64,000 nucleotides of DNA, taken from assembly GCA_965247295.1 (NCBI GenBank), contig CBDFGQ010000006.1:372001-436000 (forward strand), written 5' to 3'. Position 1 is the first letter of the stretch; each line of letters begins with the position of its first letter. Below, piece after piece: positions 52,628 through 60,932 of this stretch. Position numbers and translations under genes: made by a program. The DNA is from CBDFGQ01 sp965247295. Its GTDB lineage: Bacteria; Chloroflexota; Dehalococcoidia; Lucifugimonadales; JAGWBF01. The notes below the pieces were generated by a model that did no database searches, had not been told where the DNA came from, and worked only from the letters and a program-made list of their open reading frames with translations.

Positions 52628-53549
52628 CCTCTACAAGCCTGTTGGCCCCACTTCCATGGAAATGGTGCGGCAGATCAAGAGGATCACTGGGCTAAAGAGG
52701 AGAGTCGGGCATACGGGCACCCTCGACCCTATGGCCGAGGGGGTACTCCCGATCTGCATCGGCCAGGCCACGAGGCTCATGGAGTACCTGATCGAAGGCG
52801 AAAGAGAGTATCATTTGGAAGTGGAGCTCGGGACGACCACCTCAACCTACGACAGGGAGGGCGAGGTGGTCAAACGGGGTGACGCTTCTGGCGTGACGCC
52901 GAGGATAGTGGAAGATGCCCTAAAGTCCTTCGTGGGCCGTTTCGACCAGATACCCCCCATGCACAGTGCGCTGAAAGTAGACGGAAAGCGTCTTTACGAG
53001 CTGGCCCGGGCCGGTGTGGAGGTTGAGCGAAAGCCCAGGAAAGTGGAGATCTCCGATATCCAGGTGTTGGAGCTCGCTCTGCCATCCCTGGTGTTTAAGG
53101 TGAATAGCGGTAGAGGTGCATATATGCGGTCCCTGGCCCACGACCTGGGTGAGGTTTTGGGCTGTGGAGGATATCTAAAGCGCCTTGTCCGGCTCAGGTC
53201 CGGCCCCTTTCGGGTCGAAGAGGCGATACATATGGACGCGCTTGATGGAGCCGATGGCGCCGGCTCCTGGAAGAGGCACCTGCTGCCGCCAGACTTCGTG
53301 CTTCTGGATATGAAGAGCGTCGCTGTCGGTAAGGCGGCGGAACGGTACATCCGCAATGGGCAGTCTGTGAACCTGGCTGCCCATGTTGGCGCTTACGCGG
53401 GTTATATGGAGAGGTACCGGTCCTACACCCACGACGGGCGGTTTCTGGCTGTGCTGTGCTTTGATAAGCCGCGGAATAGGTGGCAGCCTCACAAAGTCTT
53501 TAGCTTAGATACTCCCTCGCCCTATGCTCCTGCTGCGGGGGCTCTCTGA
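52608..53549 (+). CDS. truB: tRNA pseudouridine-55 synthase
   Basis: LNLYKPVGPTSMEMVRQIKR and GHTGTLDPMAEGVLPICIGQATRL carry the catalytic Asp of TruB. YHLEVELGTTTSTYDREGEV, FDQIPPMHSALKVDGKRLYELARAG and RGAYMRSLAHDLGEVLGCGGYLKRLVRLRSGPF follow. It converts U55 of tRNA. I take GTG 52608 as start (GGAGGG just ahead) because the family begins there; an ATG at 52575 inside rbfA is also in frame. A normal C-terminal domain ends at 53549. Confidence 0.93.
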   Translation: MINSFLNLYKPVGPTSMEMVRQIKRITGLKRRVGHTGTLDPMAEGVLPICIGQATRLMEYLIEGEREYHLEVELGTTTSTYDREGEVVKRGDASGVTPRIVEDALKSFVGRFDQIPPMHSALKVDGKRLYELARAGVEVERKPRKVEISDIQVLELALPSLVFKVNSGRGAYMRSLAHDLGEVLGCGGYLKRLVRLRSGPFRVEEAIHMDALDGADGAGSWKRHLLPPDFVLLDMKSVAVGKAAERYIRNGQSVNLAAHVGAYAGYMERYRSYTHDGRFLAVLCFDKPRNRWQPHKVFSLDTPSPYAPAAGAL

Positions 53550-53649
53550 ATTGGGATGTTTCGGAGCTGCCTCGCCTTGGGTAGCAGTGATTTCGCGTCC
53601 CCAAGCGTGCCTGATTTACAGAGTTCCTCTCAGCACATAGCTATTTGCC

Positions 53650-53677
53650 TTGACAAATTTGCAAACCTATGTATATT
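53650..53677 (+). promoter_or_regulatory. Promoter of the DUF5679 gene
   Basis: TTGACA (53650-53655) and TATATT (53672-53677) with a 16-base spacer, an excellent sigma-70-type match, 40 bases before the small zinc-ribbon ATG. GGAGGG lies between. Confidence 0.7.
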
Positions 53678-53716
53678 TGGTAGCCAGGCACGCTGAGCGC
53701 GAAGGAGGGATTTGAT

Positions 53717-53860
53717 ATGGAGGCTTACTGCTTTAAGTGCCGCGCCAAGAGGGAGATCCAGGGTGCGAGGCAGGTGACCCTGAAGAACGGACGGCCGGCT
53801 ACCCAGGGTACCTGCCCTCAATGCGGCACCAAGGTATTCAGGATCGGCAAGGCTGCCTAG
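53717..53860 (+). CDS. DUF5679 zinc-ribbon protein (47 aa)
   Basis: EAYCFKCRAKREIQGARQVT followed by GTCPQCGTKVFRIGKAA. Two C-x2-C pairs make one zinc ribbon. The sequence matches the small DUF5679 family. AAGGAGGGATTTGAT precedes the ATG, a strong ribosome site, and a near-consensus promoter lies upstream, so expression is likely high. Function unknown. Confidence 0.85.
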   Translation: MEAYCFKCRAKREIQGARQVTLKNGRPATQGTCPQCGTKVFRIGKAA

Positions 53861-53900
53861 AGCCCTGGCCGATCTGTTTGCCAGGTGCCGGGTAGTATCC

Positions 53901-54572
53901 TTACCTTGGTACGGGCGAAAGCCCCAGTCCGTGCAATAGTTCCTTCGGGTTGGTCTGAAGTAGGGCCGTGGCCTCCTCAGGGCTGAGACCTGCGCCCAGC
54001 GCCACCTTCTGCGCCAGTTCAGGACTGAGGAGGTCCTCGGGGGTGTGTGCGTCCGAGTCCAGCACCAGGGACGCACCGGCATTTAGCGCCGTCCGCACCA
54101 CGTGGCCGTTAGCCAGGCTGTGACCGCGTCGAGCCGAGACCTCCAGGAAAACGCCCCGCTCGGACGCCAGGCGGGCGTCGTCAGGGTCGATCAGCCCAGG
54201 ATGGGCCAGGATGTTCACCGATGGGGACGCGATGGCGGCCCGGTTAGTTCCGGGTTCCACGGGCTCTACCACGGTTTCACCGTGCACCACGACTAATTTT
54301 GCCCCCAGTCCCTTTGCTGTCTGTGCGACCATGTCTATGTCCTCGACCGGCACATGGGTAATCTCCACCCCAGGCAGGGCCAAGATATCCCAGCGGGCGG
54401 ATGCGGCCTCGCAATCCTTGACCAATATTCGTACCACGAATTCCACGTTGCCTATGCCTACGTGGTCGGTTATCCCGATCACGTGGTAGCCCTTCGCGAA
54501 TGCCCGGCGAATGAGCTCGACTGGAGACAGCACCCCGTCGCTGAGGAAGGTGTGTGTGTGAAAATCGTACAT
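53901..54572 (-). CDS. PHP-domain phosphoesterase, histidinol-phosphatase-like
   Basis: ATG 54572 opens YDFHTHTFLSDGVLSPVELIRRA with the H-x-H metal pair and SDG. VIGITDHVG, ALPGVEITHVP, VVHGET and NILAHPGLI follow, and SLVLDSDAHTPEDL gives the last D-x-H. So the trinuclear metal site is complete. About 223 residues, like the PHP/YcdX group. It hydrolyses a phosphate ester of unknown identity in the cytoplasm. It is the first of a minus-strand series here, convergent with the DUF5679 gene. Confidence 0.85.
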   Translation of the reverse strand: MYDFHTHTFLSDGVLSPVELIRRAFAKGYHVIGITDHVGIGNVEFVVRILVKDCEAASARWDILALPGVEITHVPVEDIDMVAQTAKGLGAKLVVVHGETVVEPVEPGTNRAAIASPSVNILAHPGLIDPDDARLASERGVFLEVSARRGHSLANGHVVRTALNAGASLVLDSDAHTPEDLLSPELAQKVALGAGLSPEEATALLQTNPKELLHGLGLSPVPR

Positions 54573-54653
54573 ATGCACTCCAAATATTGAGCGCCGGGCA
54601 ATCAAGCATGACGACTTGCCCGGCGCTGGTTTCCCAATGTGTGTTGTCGGAGT

Positions 54654-55673
54654 CTACAGGTTGAACTGGGGATCTACGTAGTCCTTCTCCTTCACGTAAA
54701 TCTGTAGCCGGTTGCGCTGGATCTCCGATATGATAATTCTACGCTTGTCGTCGATCTCAACGGCCGCTGGGTAGTAGAACCGCCATTCTGGCTCCAGGCT
54801 CTTGACCCTCATGCGGGCCCTTTTCATGTCGGGGTTGGCCGCGATAGACAACTCCCCCCAGGAGGGGAGCTGCTGGGCATCTCCCGTAAAGGTGGTCAGA
54901 TATGAGCCGTCGGGAGCGTATACCTGGACCTGGCTCGTCCCCCAGTCCACCACGTACACGTCCCCCTCCTCGTCCACAGCCACACCGCTGGGCCGGCGCA
55001 CTTCTCCCTTGCCGGTGCCCGCCGCTCCAAAGCTCATCAGATACTGGCCCTCGGCGGTCAGCTTTTGGACCCGGCTGTTGTACCAGTCTGCTACGTAGAA
55101 GTCCCCGCTGGCGTCGCAGGTGATCCCCCATGGCCTGTTGAACTGTCCTTCGCCGCTGCCCCCGCTGCCCCAACCGGAAAGGAATTGGCCGTCCCTGGTA
55201 AATTTCTGGACGCGGTTGTTGGAGCTGTCAACCACCCACAGGTTGCCGTCCTTATCGAATACCATGCCCCAGGGGCAGTTCAGCTCTCCAGGGCCCGGGC
55301 CCGGCGTCCCCCACTTGCGAAGGAAATTCCCGTCCTTGTCGAATATGGATATTCTGTTGAGCCACTCGTCGGCGACGTATACGTTCTCGTCCGTGTCGAG
55401 GGCGATGGAGGTTATGCCGGCAAACTGGCCATCGTCGGTCCCGAAGCTGCCGAACTCCAGAATGAACTCCTCTTGTCCCGTATCTTCCCCCAGGGTGCAT
55501 TTGGTAACCCTCGGGGAGGGATTGTATTCGCCGCTCCGGTTAAGCACGTAGGCCACGCCGTCGGCGGCCAGAGCCAGGTCCATAGGGTACCTGAACCCGG
55601 TCCCACCGTTGGCTCCCCGGCCGATACAGTGGCTGTAGGTAAATGTCCGCCCGGATACAGTTCGCGTCAGCAT
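54654..55673 (-). CDS. NHL-repeat beta-propeller protein
   Basis: Six or so NHL blades are visible: YPMDLALAADGVAYVLN, ITSIALDTDENVYVADEWLNRISIFDKDGNFL, PWGMVFDKDGNLWVVDSSNNRVQKFTRDG, PWGITCDASGDFYVADWYNSRVQKL, and PSGVAVDEEGDVYVVDWGTSQVQVY. Each has the A/V-D-x-x-N-x-R-V-Q pattern. No signal peptide is seen. Such propellers bind ligands or partner proteins; no catalytic residue is evident. It lies 65 bases after the DUF1800 gene on the same strand. Confidence 0.85.
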   Translation of the reverse strand: MLTRTVSGRTFTYSHCIGRGANGGTGFRYPMDLALAADGVAYVLNRSGEYNPSPRVTKCTLGEDTGQEEFILEFGSFGTDDGQFAGITSIALDTDENVYVADEWLNRISIFDKDGNFLRKWGTPGPGPGELNCPWGMVFDKDGNLWVVDSSNNRVQKFTRDGQFLSGWGSGGSGEGQFNRPWGITCDASGDFYVADWYNSRVQKLTAEGQYLMSFGAAGTGKGEVRRPSGVAVDEEGDVYVVDWGTSQVQVYAPDGSYLTTFTGDAQQLPSWGELSIAANPDMKRARMRVKSLEPEWRFYYPAAVEIDDKRRIIISEIQRNRLQIYVKEKDYVDPQFNL

Positions 55674-55737
55674 CTTTACAGCCTCACAGTGTGGTTTAGC
55701 CTGAGTCGGATATCGTACCCGTCATCCTCGAGGGACG

Positions 55738-57153
55738 TTAGCCGAACTGGTACTCCCTGGAGGAGGCTATCAGCTGCAGCACCTCTGCCACTCTACGAGC
55801 CGCGCTACCGCATTGTTCCTCCGTGTCCCAGCGCAGCTCCCCGCTCTGCTTCGTGAGGGACACCAGCTCCTGGCGGGTCAGCTCTGTAATCTCCACTGGG
55901 CCCATCAGGTCGAGGCAGCTGTCCACAAGCTGCTCAGGGGAGATGGTCCCCTGATGTCGAACTCTGCCGACGATATCCTGGACGCCGGACAGGGCCAGGT
56001 CCCCCACACGGTCGGCAACGAAGTTTATGCGCCTGACCAGGGAGCCACTGTCAATCCACTCGGCGCCGGTGTGCCACCCCTCCACGCTGGGCGGGTCCAG
56101 AAGCGATTGCCCCATATTGGTAGGCTCCGCGGCAATGGCGTGAAGGCCCAGACGGGGCATGCCCTTGTAGTCTCCCACCAGGTTCATGGTGCCTACAACC
56201 ACCTCGGCCGGGCTCTTCACCTTGGTGAAGCGGGCCTCCTTGAAGAAGTCGGAGTTGAACAGCACCCGCAGGGTAGAGCGCATGTCGTAGCCCGAGCTTA
56301 TAAAGGCGTCCCCTATGATATTTATGGCTACCGGGTCCCGAGGCGGCGTGTCCTGCCACGCCGGTACCTGGGGCTCGTCGGCCACGAAGAAGTTGTACAG
56401 GTGCCGGGCGATGAACCGGCCCGTGGCGGGCTGGCGCACGATGAGGTCCACCACGTCCTCCCCGTTGAACCGCCCTCGGTGCCCCAGAAACACCTTCTCC
56501 GTATCATCGTGGTCCTCCGGCTTGTACTCGAACTCCCACGGGAAGCGGCCCAGGGGCAGACGGGGTATCTTGGCCGCGATGGTCCAGCCGGTGAAGGCCC
56601 TGGAGCACTCGTAGACGTCCTGCTCCGTGTAGTTGCCCACTCCCATGGAGAACAGCTCCAGAAGCTCCCGGCCCCAGTTCTCGTTGGGCGCATCCTTGTG
56701 GTTCGCGTTGTTGTCCAGCCAGAAGATCATTGCCGGGTTCTTGGCCAGCTCCATCAGCAAGTCCCGATAATTGCCCATTCCGTACTTGCGGAACATGTTT
56801 ATCTGGACCAGCAGCTGGTCGCAGTTGTCCACCTTGGCGTTCCCCGTGGCGAAGAGCTGGTGCCAGAATAGGGACATCTTCTCCTGCAACGGCCGCTGGG
56901 TGTTTATCATCTGCCACATGTAGTTAGCCTGCCCGGGAAGGGGGACTCCCCCAGGAAGCATTCCTGAGGGCAGGTGGCGGAAGAGGATGTCCTCATCGTT
57001 TTCCGGGAAGCCATACTTTTCTGGCTCCAGCAGCTCCTCCACCGTGGCTTCGTACCCCTTGGCAACCCTCTCTTCAAGCTCGCCCCGCGGCGCCCCAAAC
57101 CCGGCGCGCCTCATAAGGTGAGCCATCAGGGCTATATCCTCTTTGTACGCCAT
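55738..57153 (-). CDS. DUF1800 family protein
   Basis: ALMAHLMRRAGFGAPRGELEERVAKGYEATVEELL is the DUF1800 start. Further marks are MSLFWHQLFATGNAKVD, NPAMIFWLDNNANHKDAPNENWGRELLELFSMGVGNYTEQDVYECSRAFTGWTI and HDDTEKVFLGHRGRFNGEDVVDLIVRQPATGRFIARHLYNFFVAD. Length 471. These proteins are usually encoded next to a DUF1501 sulfatase-like protein, but none is here; instead NHL propeller genes flank it. No signal peptide is seen. Function unknown. ATG 57153 fits the family start; the frame extends eight codons upstream. Confidence 0.88.
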   Translation of the reverse strand: MAYKEDIALMAHLMRRAGFGAPRGELEERVAKGYEATVEELLEPEKYGFPENDEDILFRHLPSGMLPGGVPLPGQANYMWQMINTQRPLQEKMSLFWHQLFATGNAKVDNCDQLLVQINMFRKYGMGNYRDLLMELAKNPAMIFWLDNNANHKDAPNENWGRELLELFSMGVGNYTEQDVYECSRAFTGWTIAAKIPRLPLGRFPWEFEYKPEDHDDTEKVFLGHRGRFNGEDVVDLIVRQPATGRFIARHLYNFFVADEPQVPAWQDTPPRDPVAINIIGDAFISSGYDMRSTLRVLFNSDFFKEARFTKVKSPAEVVVGTMNLVGDYKGMPRLGLHAIAAEPTNMGQSLLDPPSVEGWHTGAEWIDSGSLVRRINFVADRVGDLALSGVQDIVGRVRHQGTISPEQLVDSCLDLMGPVEITELTRQELVSLTKQSGELRWDTEEQCGSAARRVAEVLQLIASSREYQFG

Positions 57154-57393
57154 CACAGTCTCCTTCCTCGGGTGCAAACTTGAGCTCAGTCATTCGCCAG
57201 TAACTACCATCTTCCGACGGGTCGTGGATCGTATGCCACGACGACTGCCCTATGGGTGCCGATATTCGGATTCCGCAGTCACAAATCCCGTGGCGATGAC
57301 CGTGCTATTTTAAACCATGCGGCTCAGCGGGTCAATCGGACTGCCGCCCTTGCCCTTACCCAAAGCATGTCCGAGCGGCCCCATTGATGGAGG

Positions 57394-58479
57394 TTACTGC
57401 CGGCGCAGCTTGGTAATCCTCCCGCCTATTAGATATTCGGCGACGTATATGCTGCCGGCGCTGTCAGAGGTTATCATATGGGGACTGTGGAATCTGCCGG
57501 GTTCGACAAGCGAGCTCCGTACGAGGTCTCCCTTCTCGTTGCGCCTGTTTGGCCAGTCTTCAGAGTCGTCCACCTTTGGGTTGTCGCCGAGAAGGGATAC
57601 CATGGTGTCCTGCTCGTCGAGGAGCCAGAGCCTGGCTCTCAGGTCCTTGGCGCCTAGCTCCATGACCATCAGAAGACCGTCGGTAATTCCGAGGCCGCTG
57701 GGCTTGGTCATATAATCCGCCCCAAAGGCGCGTTTGAACTTGCCCTCTAGGTCGTAGACCTGGATTTGCCGGTTCCTCTCATCTCCGACGTATAGCTCCG
57801 GCTCTGATTTGCGTGTGTCAATGCAGATGGCATGGGGCAAATTAAACTCCCCAGCCTGGCCCTCTGCGCCGTTGATGCTGGCTATGTAGTTGCCCCTTTT
57901 ATCATACCTGTGAACGTAGAACTTTCCGTAGCCGTCGGAGACCCACACGTCGCCGTTGCCGCCGTGGCGCTCTTCGTTCACCGCAACCGACGTGGGAGAA
58001 TACCCGCCATTCTGGTACACCGGGAGAGGCGGCCGTTCGAGACGCATCACCGTTTGCCCGTCCAGAGTCATCTTCACCACCTGCCCCGATACCTCGTTGG
58101 GGGCAGGGGAGCCGGCGCGCCGGTACCCGTCGTGTATGCGCGGCTTTGCCCCGTTGTCCGCTATCCAGACATACTCGGTGGCACCTTCTATGACGATGGT
58201 CATGCCGTGGCCCTCTGTTAGACCGCTGTCCCAAGAGCGAAGCAAATTTCCATCACCGTCGAACATGAGCACCGTGGGATCGCCCTGGTGGTAAGCGATT
58301 ACGTGGCCGGCTTGCGTAACCGCTATCCCGTGGTGCGCCCAGCCGGTTCTGGCGCTTTCGGTGTCGGGAATCTTGGCCCAGTTCTCGACCCATTCGTACC
58401 TGTGTTCACCGCTTCCGATAGGCACGTCCGTACCTCCTCTATCTTCAAAGTCCGGGTGTAACAGGTTGGCGGCCGGCAT
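57394..58479 (-). CDS. NHL-like propeller protein A (tandem paralogue)
   Basis: Related to peptidyl-hydroxyglycine-lyase-like six-bladed propellers: GSGEHRYEWVENWAKIPD, GWAHHGIAVTQAGHVIAYHQ, EGHGMTIVIEGATEYVWIADNG, YSPTSVAVNEERHGGNGDVWVSDGYGKFYVHRYDKRG, LPHAICIDTRKSEPELYVGDERNRQIQVY, and FHSPHMITSDSAGSIYVAEYLIGGR. The next gene upstream encodes a close paralogue with the same order of motifs. No signal peptide, so cytoplasmic. Conserved His and Asp in each blade face the centre and could bind a metal or small ligand; function unknown. Confidence 0.85.
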   Translation of the reverse strand: MPAANLLHPDFEDRGGTDVPIGSGEHRYEWVENWAKIPDTESARTGWAHHGIAVTQAGHVIAYHQGDPTVLMFDGDGNLLRSWDSGLTEGHGMTIVIEGATEYVWIADNGAKPRIHDGYRRAGSPAPNEVSGQVVKMTLDGQTVMRLERPPLPVYQNGGYSPTSVAVNEERHGGNGDVWVSDGYGKFYVHRYDKRGNYIASINGAEGQAGEFNLPHAICIDTRKSEPELYVGDERNRQIQVYDLEGKFKRAFGADYMTKPSGLGITDGLLMVMELGAKDLRARLWLLDEQDTMVSLLGDNPKVDDSEDWPNRRNEKGDLVRSSLVEPGRFHSPHMITSDSAGSIYVAEYLIGGRITKLRRQ

Positions 58480-58569
58480 TTGCTGCCGGCTGCTCTCCCT
58501 GCTTCACCGCCCCATCATACCGGCAGCGACTTCCGGTGCGGGATGTCTGGACGGACCTGTGAAGGGACG

Positions 58570-59661
58570 TCACTGCCGTGCCAGCTTGATGTTTCTCCCG
58601 CCGATCAGCCATTCCGCGATATAGATGTTCCCATCGCTGTCGGCCGCCAGCATATGGGGACTGTGAAACTTGCCGGGCTCGATGAGAGAGGTCCTTACCA
58701 GCTTACCATCGTCGTTCGACATGTTGGGCCAGGCGTCGGTGTCATCGACCTTGGGGTTGTCGCCCAGGAGTGCCACATGGTTGTCATTCACGTCCAGCAG
58801 CCACAATCTGGTCTTGAGGTCGTTGCGGCCGAGCTCCATGACCATCATGAGGTCTCCGTTGAGGCCAAGGCCGCTGGGGAAGGTGAGGAAGTCGGAGCCG
58901 AAGGCACGTTTGAAGTTGCCCTCCAGGTCGTAGACCTGGATCCGCCCGTTCCACTCATCGCCTACGTACAGCTCGTGCTCTGACTTGCGGGTGTCAACGC
59001 AGATGGCGTGGGGAACCTGGAAGTGGCCGGCTCCTTCCTCGCCGTTGATGCTGGCGATGTAGTTGCAGCTCTTGTCGTACCGGTGGACGTAGAACCGTCC
59101 GTAGCCGTCGGTAACCCACACGTCCCCGTTACCGCCATGGCGTTCTTCGTTCACCGCCACCAGAGTAGGCGAGTATCCTCCGCCATCGTCGTAGACAGGA
59201 TTGGGGGGAGCCCCGAGGCGCATCACCACGCGCCCGTCGAGTGTCATCTTCACCACCTGGCCCGACCTTTCCTTGGGGGCCGGCGGACGTGAACGTGCAT
59301 AGTTATCCTCCGCTCGTGCCTTAGCCCCGCTATCCGCGATCCACAGGTACTCGGTGTCGCCTTCCGCGACGATGGTGATGCCGTGACCCTCTACCAGGTC
59401 CGTTTCCCAGGACTCCAACAGGCGACCAGCTTGGTCCAGCACGAGGACCTTGGGCTCGTGCTGGTGATAGGTGACGATGCGGCCGTCCTTGGTAACGGCA
59501 ATTCCGGGGTGGGACCATGCGGCGCTGGAACCCTCGGTCTCGGGCACCCGGCCCCAGTCCTCGATCCATTCGTACTTGTGTTCGCCACTTCCGATAATCA
59601 CGCCCGTTCCTCCTCCGTCTTCAGAATCGCGGTGCAATACCTTGAACTGCGGGATTCGCAC
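58570..59661 (-). CDS. NHL-like propeller protein B (tandem paralogue)
   Basis: The same architecture as protein A: GSGEHKYEWIEDWGRVPE, AWSHPGIAVTKDGRIVTYHQ, EGHGITIVAEGDTEYLWIADSG, YSPTLVAVNEERHGGNGDVWVTDGYGRFYVHRYDKSC, VPHAICVDTRKSEHELYVGDEWNGRIQVYDLEG, FHSPHMLAADSDGNIYIAEWLIGGR. I take GTG 59661 as start because A begins at the matching point; the frame runs up to 59781 through non-similar residues that overlap the formaldehyde dehydrogenase gene. Ninety bases separate it from A. The pair arose by tandem duplication and has since diverged. Confidence 0.83.
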   Translation of the reverse strand: MRIPQFKVLHRDSEDGGGTGVIIGSGEHKYEWIEDWGRVPETEGSSAAWSHPGIAVTKDGRIVTYHQHEPKVLVLDQAGRLLESWETDLVEGHGITIVAEGDTEYLWIADSGAKARAEDNYARSRPPAPKERSGQVVKMTLDGRVVMRLGAPPNPVYDDGGGYSPTLVAVNEERHGGNGDVWVTDGYGRFYVHRYDKSCNYIASINGEEGAGHFQVPHAICVDTRKSEHELYVGDEWNGRIQVYDLEGNFKRAFGSDFLTFPSGLGLNGDLMMVMELGRNDLKTRLWLLDVNDNHVALLGDNPKVDDTDAWPNMSNDDGKLVRTSLIEPGKFHSPHMLAADSDGNIYIAEWLIGGRNIKLARQ

Positions 59662-59704
59662 TGGCAGTTCCCGTCCTCCGCGGTCCCACCCAACCAGGGG
59701 ACGA

Positions 59705-60856
59705 CTACGGGTGCAGGATGACCTTGGTGTACCCTTCCGCGCGCCGGTCGAACTTGGTGTAGGAGTCGGGAGCCTGGTCAAGAGGGACCTCGTGGGACAC
59801 CACCAGGTCGGGCTTGGCCCTGCCGGCGATGATCAGGTCACGCAGGTAAGCGTTGTAGCGCTTCACATCACACTGTCCAGTGCCCAGCCTGAGGCCCTTC
59901 TCGAACAGCCTGCCGAAATTGATGGAAAGCGCGCCCCGCTTTGCGCTCTCGTCCACTCCGCCGGGGTCTGACGGCACGTACAACCCCGGGATCCCCAGAG
60001 CACCGGTGGGGTTGACCAGGTCGATTAGCTGGTTCAGGACGATGTTGGGTACTTCGTCCTGCTCCCCTCCGACCGCTGAGGAACCCGCCCTGGTCGCCTG
60101 GTAGCCCACCGCGTCTATCCCCTTGTCGACGCCGTTCCCGTTACGCTGGTCCTTGACCTGCTGAACCGGGTCGGCTTCGTCGTAGTTAATGGGAATTGTG
60201 CCCATACCAGCGGCCACGTCCAGGCGCTCCTTCACGTGGTCGACCACGTATACCTGGGAGGCCCCCCTGATCAGACAGCTATAGGCGGCCATGAGGCCAA
60301 CCGGCCCCGCTCCAAATACCGCCACGCTCTCGCCCGGCTTTACCCCCGCCAGCTCTGCGCCATGGTAGCCCGTTGGGAAGATGTCGGCGAGGAGGGCGAA
60401 GTCCGCTTCATGCTCCGTTCCTGATGGAAGGAGAAGGCAGTTGAAGTCCGCGAAGGGGACCTGCAGGTACTCGGCCTGCCCCCCCACCCACGGACCCATC
60501 GAGACGTATCCATAGGCCCCGCCTGCAAAGCCGGGGTTGACCGTGAGGCAGAATCCTGTGTACCCATTGAGGCAGTTCTTGCAGAAGCCACAGGCGACGT
60601 TGAACGGCAATACCACCCGGTCGCCCACCTTGCGCTCCTTAACGGCGGGCCCCACCTCCTGGATGACCCCCATGTTTTCGTGGCCGAAGACAATCCCAGG
60701 CTTTGCGGCCGTCCGACCCTCATACATATGCAGATCGGAGCCACAAATACATGAGGACGTGATCCTGACGATCACGTCGTTTGGGTGCTGAATCTTGGGG
60801 TCTGGCACGTTCTCGACGGCGACGTTAAACGGCCCTTTGTACACAACGGCCTTCAT
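59705..60856 (-). CDS. fdhA: Zinc-dependent dehydrogenase, glutathione-independent formaldehyde dehydrogenase type
   Basis: KAVVYKGPFNVAVENVPDPKI and SCICGSDLHMYEG with the catalytic Cys, then GHENMG with His-Glu, the structural zinc set CGFCKNCLNGYTGFC, and the Rossmann motif AVFGAGPVGLMAAYSCLIRGA. DFALLADIFPTGYHGAELAGV is characteristic of glutathione-independent formaldehyde dehydrogenases and dismutases. It oxidises formaldehyde (or a related aldehyde/alcohol) with tightly bound NAD. 383 residues, normal. GTACTC..AAGGGGGATCC lies before the ATG. It is on the same strand as a TPP enzyme gene, which could produce or use aldehydes. Confidence 0.88.
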   Translation of the reverse strand: MKAVVYKGPFNVAVENVPDPKIQHPNDVIVRITSSCICGSDLHMYEGRTAAKPGIVFGHENMGVIQEVGPAVKERKVGDRVVLPFNVACGFCKNCLNGYTGFCLTVNPGFAGGAYGYVSMGPWVGGQAEYLQVPFADFNCLLLPSGTEHEADFALLADIFPTGYHGAELAGVKPGESVAVFGAGPVGLMAAYSCLIRGASQVYVVDHVKERLDVAAGMGTIPINYDEADPVQQVKDQRNGNGVDKGIDAVGYQATRAGSSAVGGEQDEVPNIVLNQLIDLVNPTGALGIPGLYVPSDPGGVDESAKRGALSINFGRLFEKGLRLGTGQCDVKRYNAYLRDLIIAGRAKPDLVVSHEVPLDQAPDSYTKFDRRAEGYTKVILHP

Positions 60857-60932
60857 GAGTACGGATCCCCCTTTTTCAGCGTTTCCAATCCCGATGGAAC
60901 CTATCGTTCAGCGTGGCTGACGTGGTAGGGGG

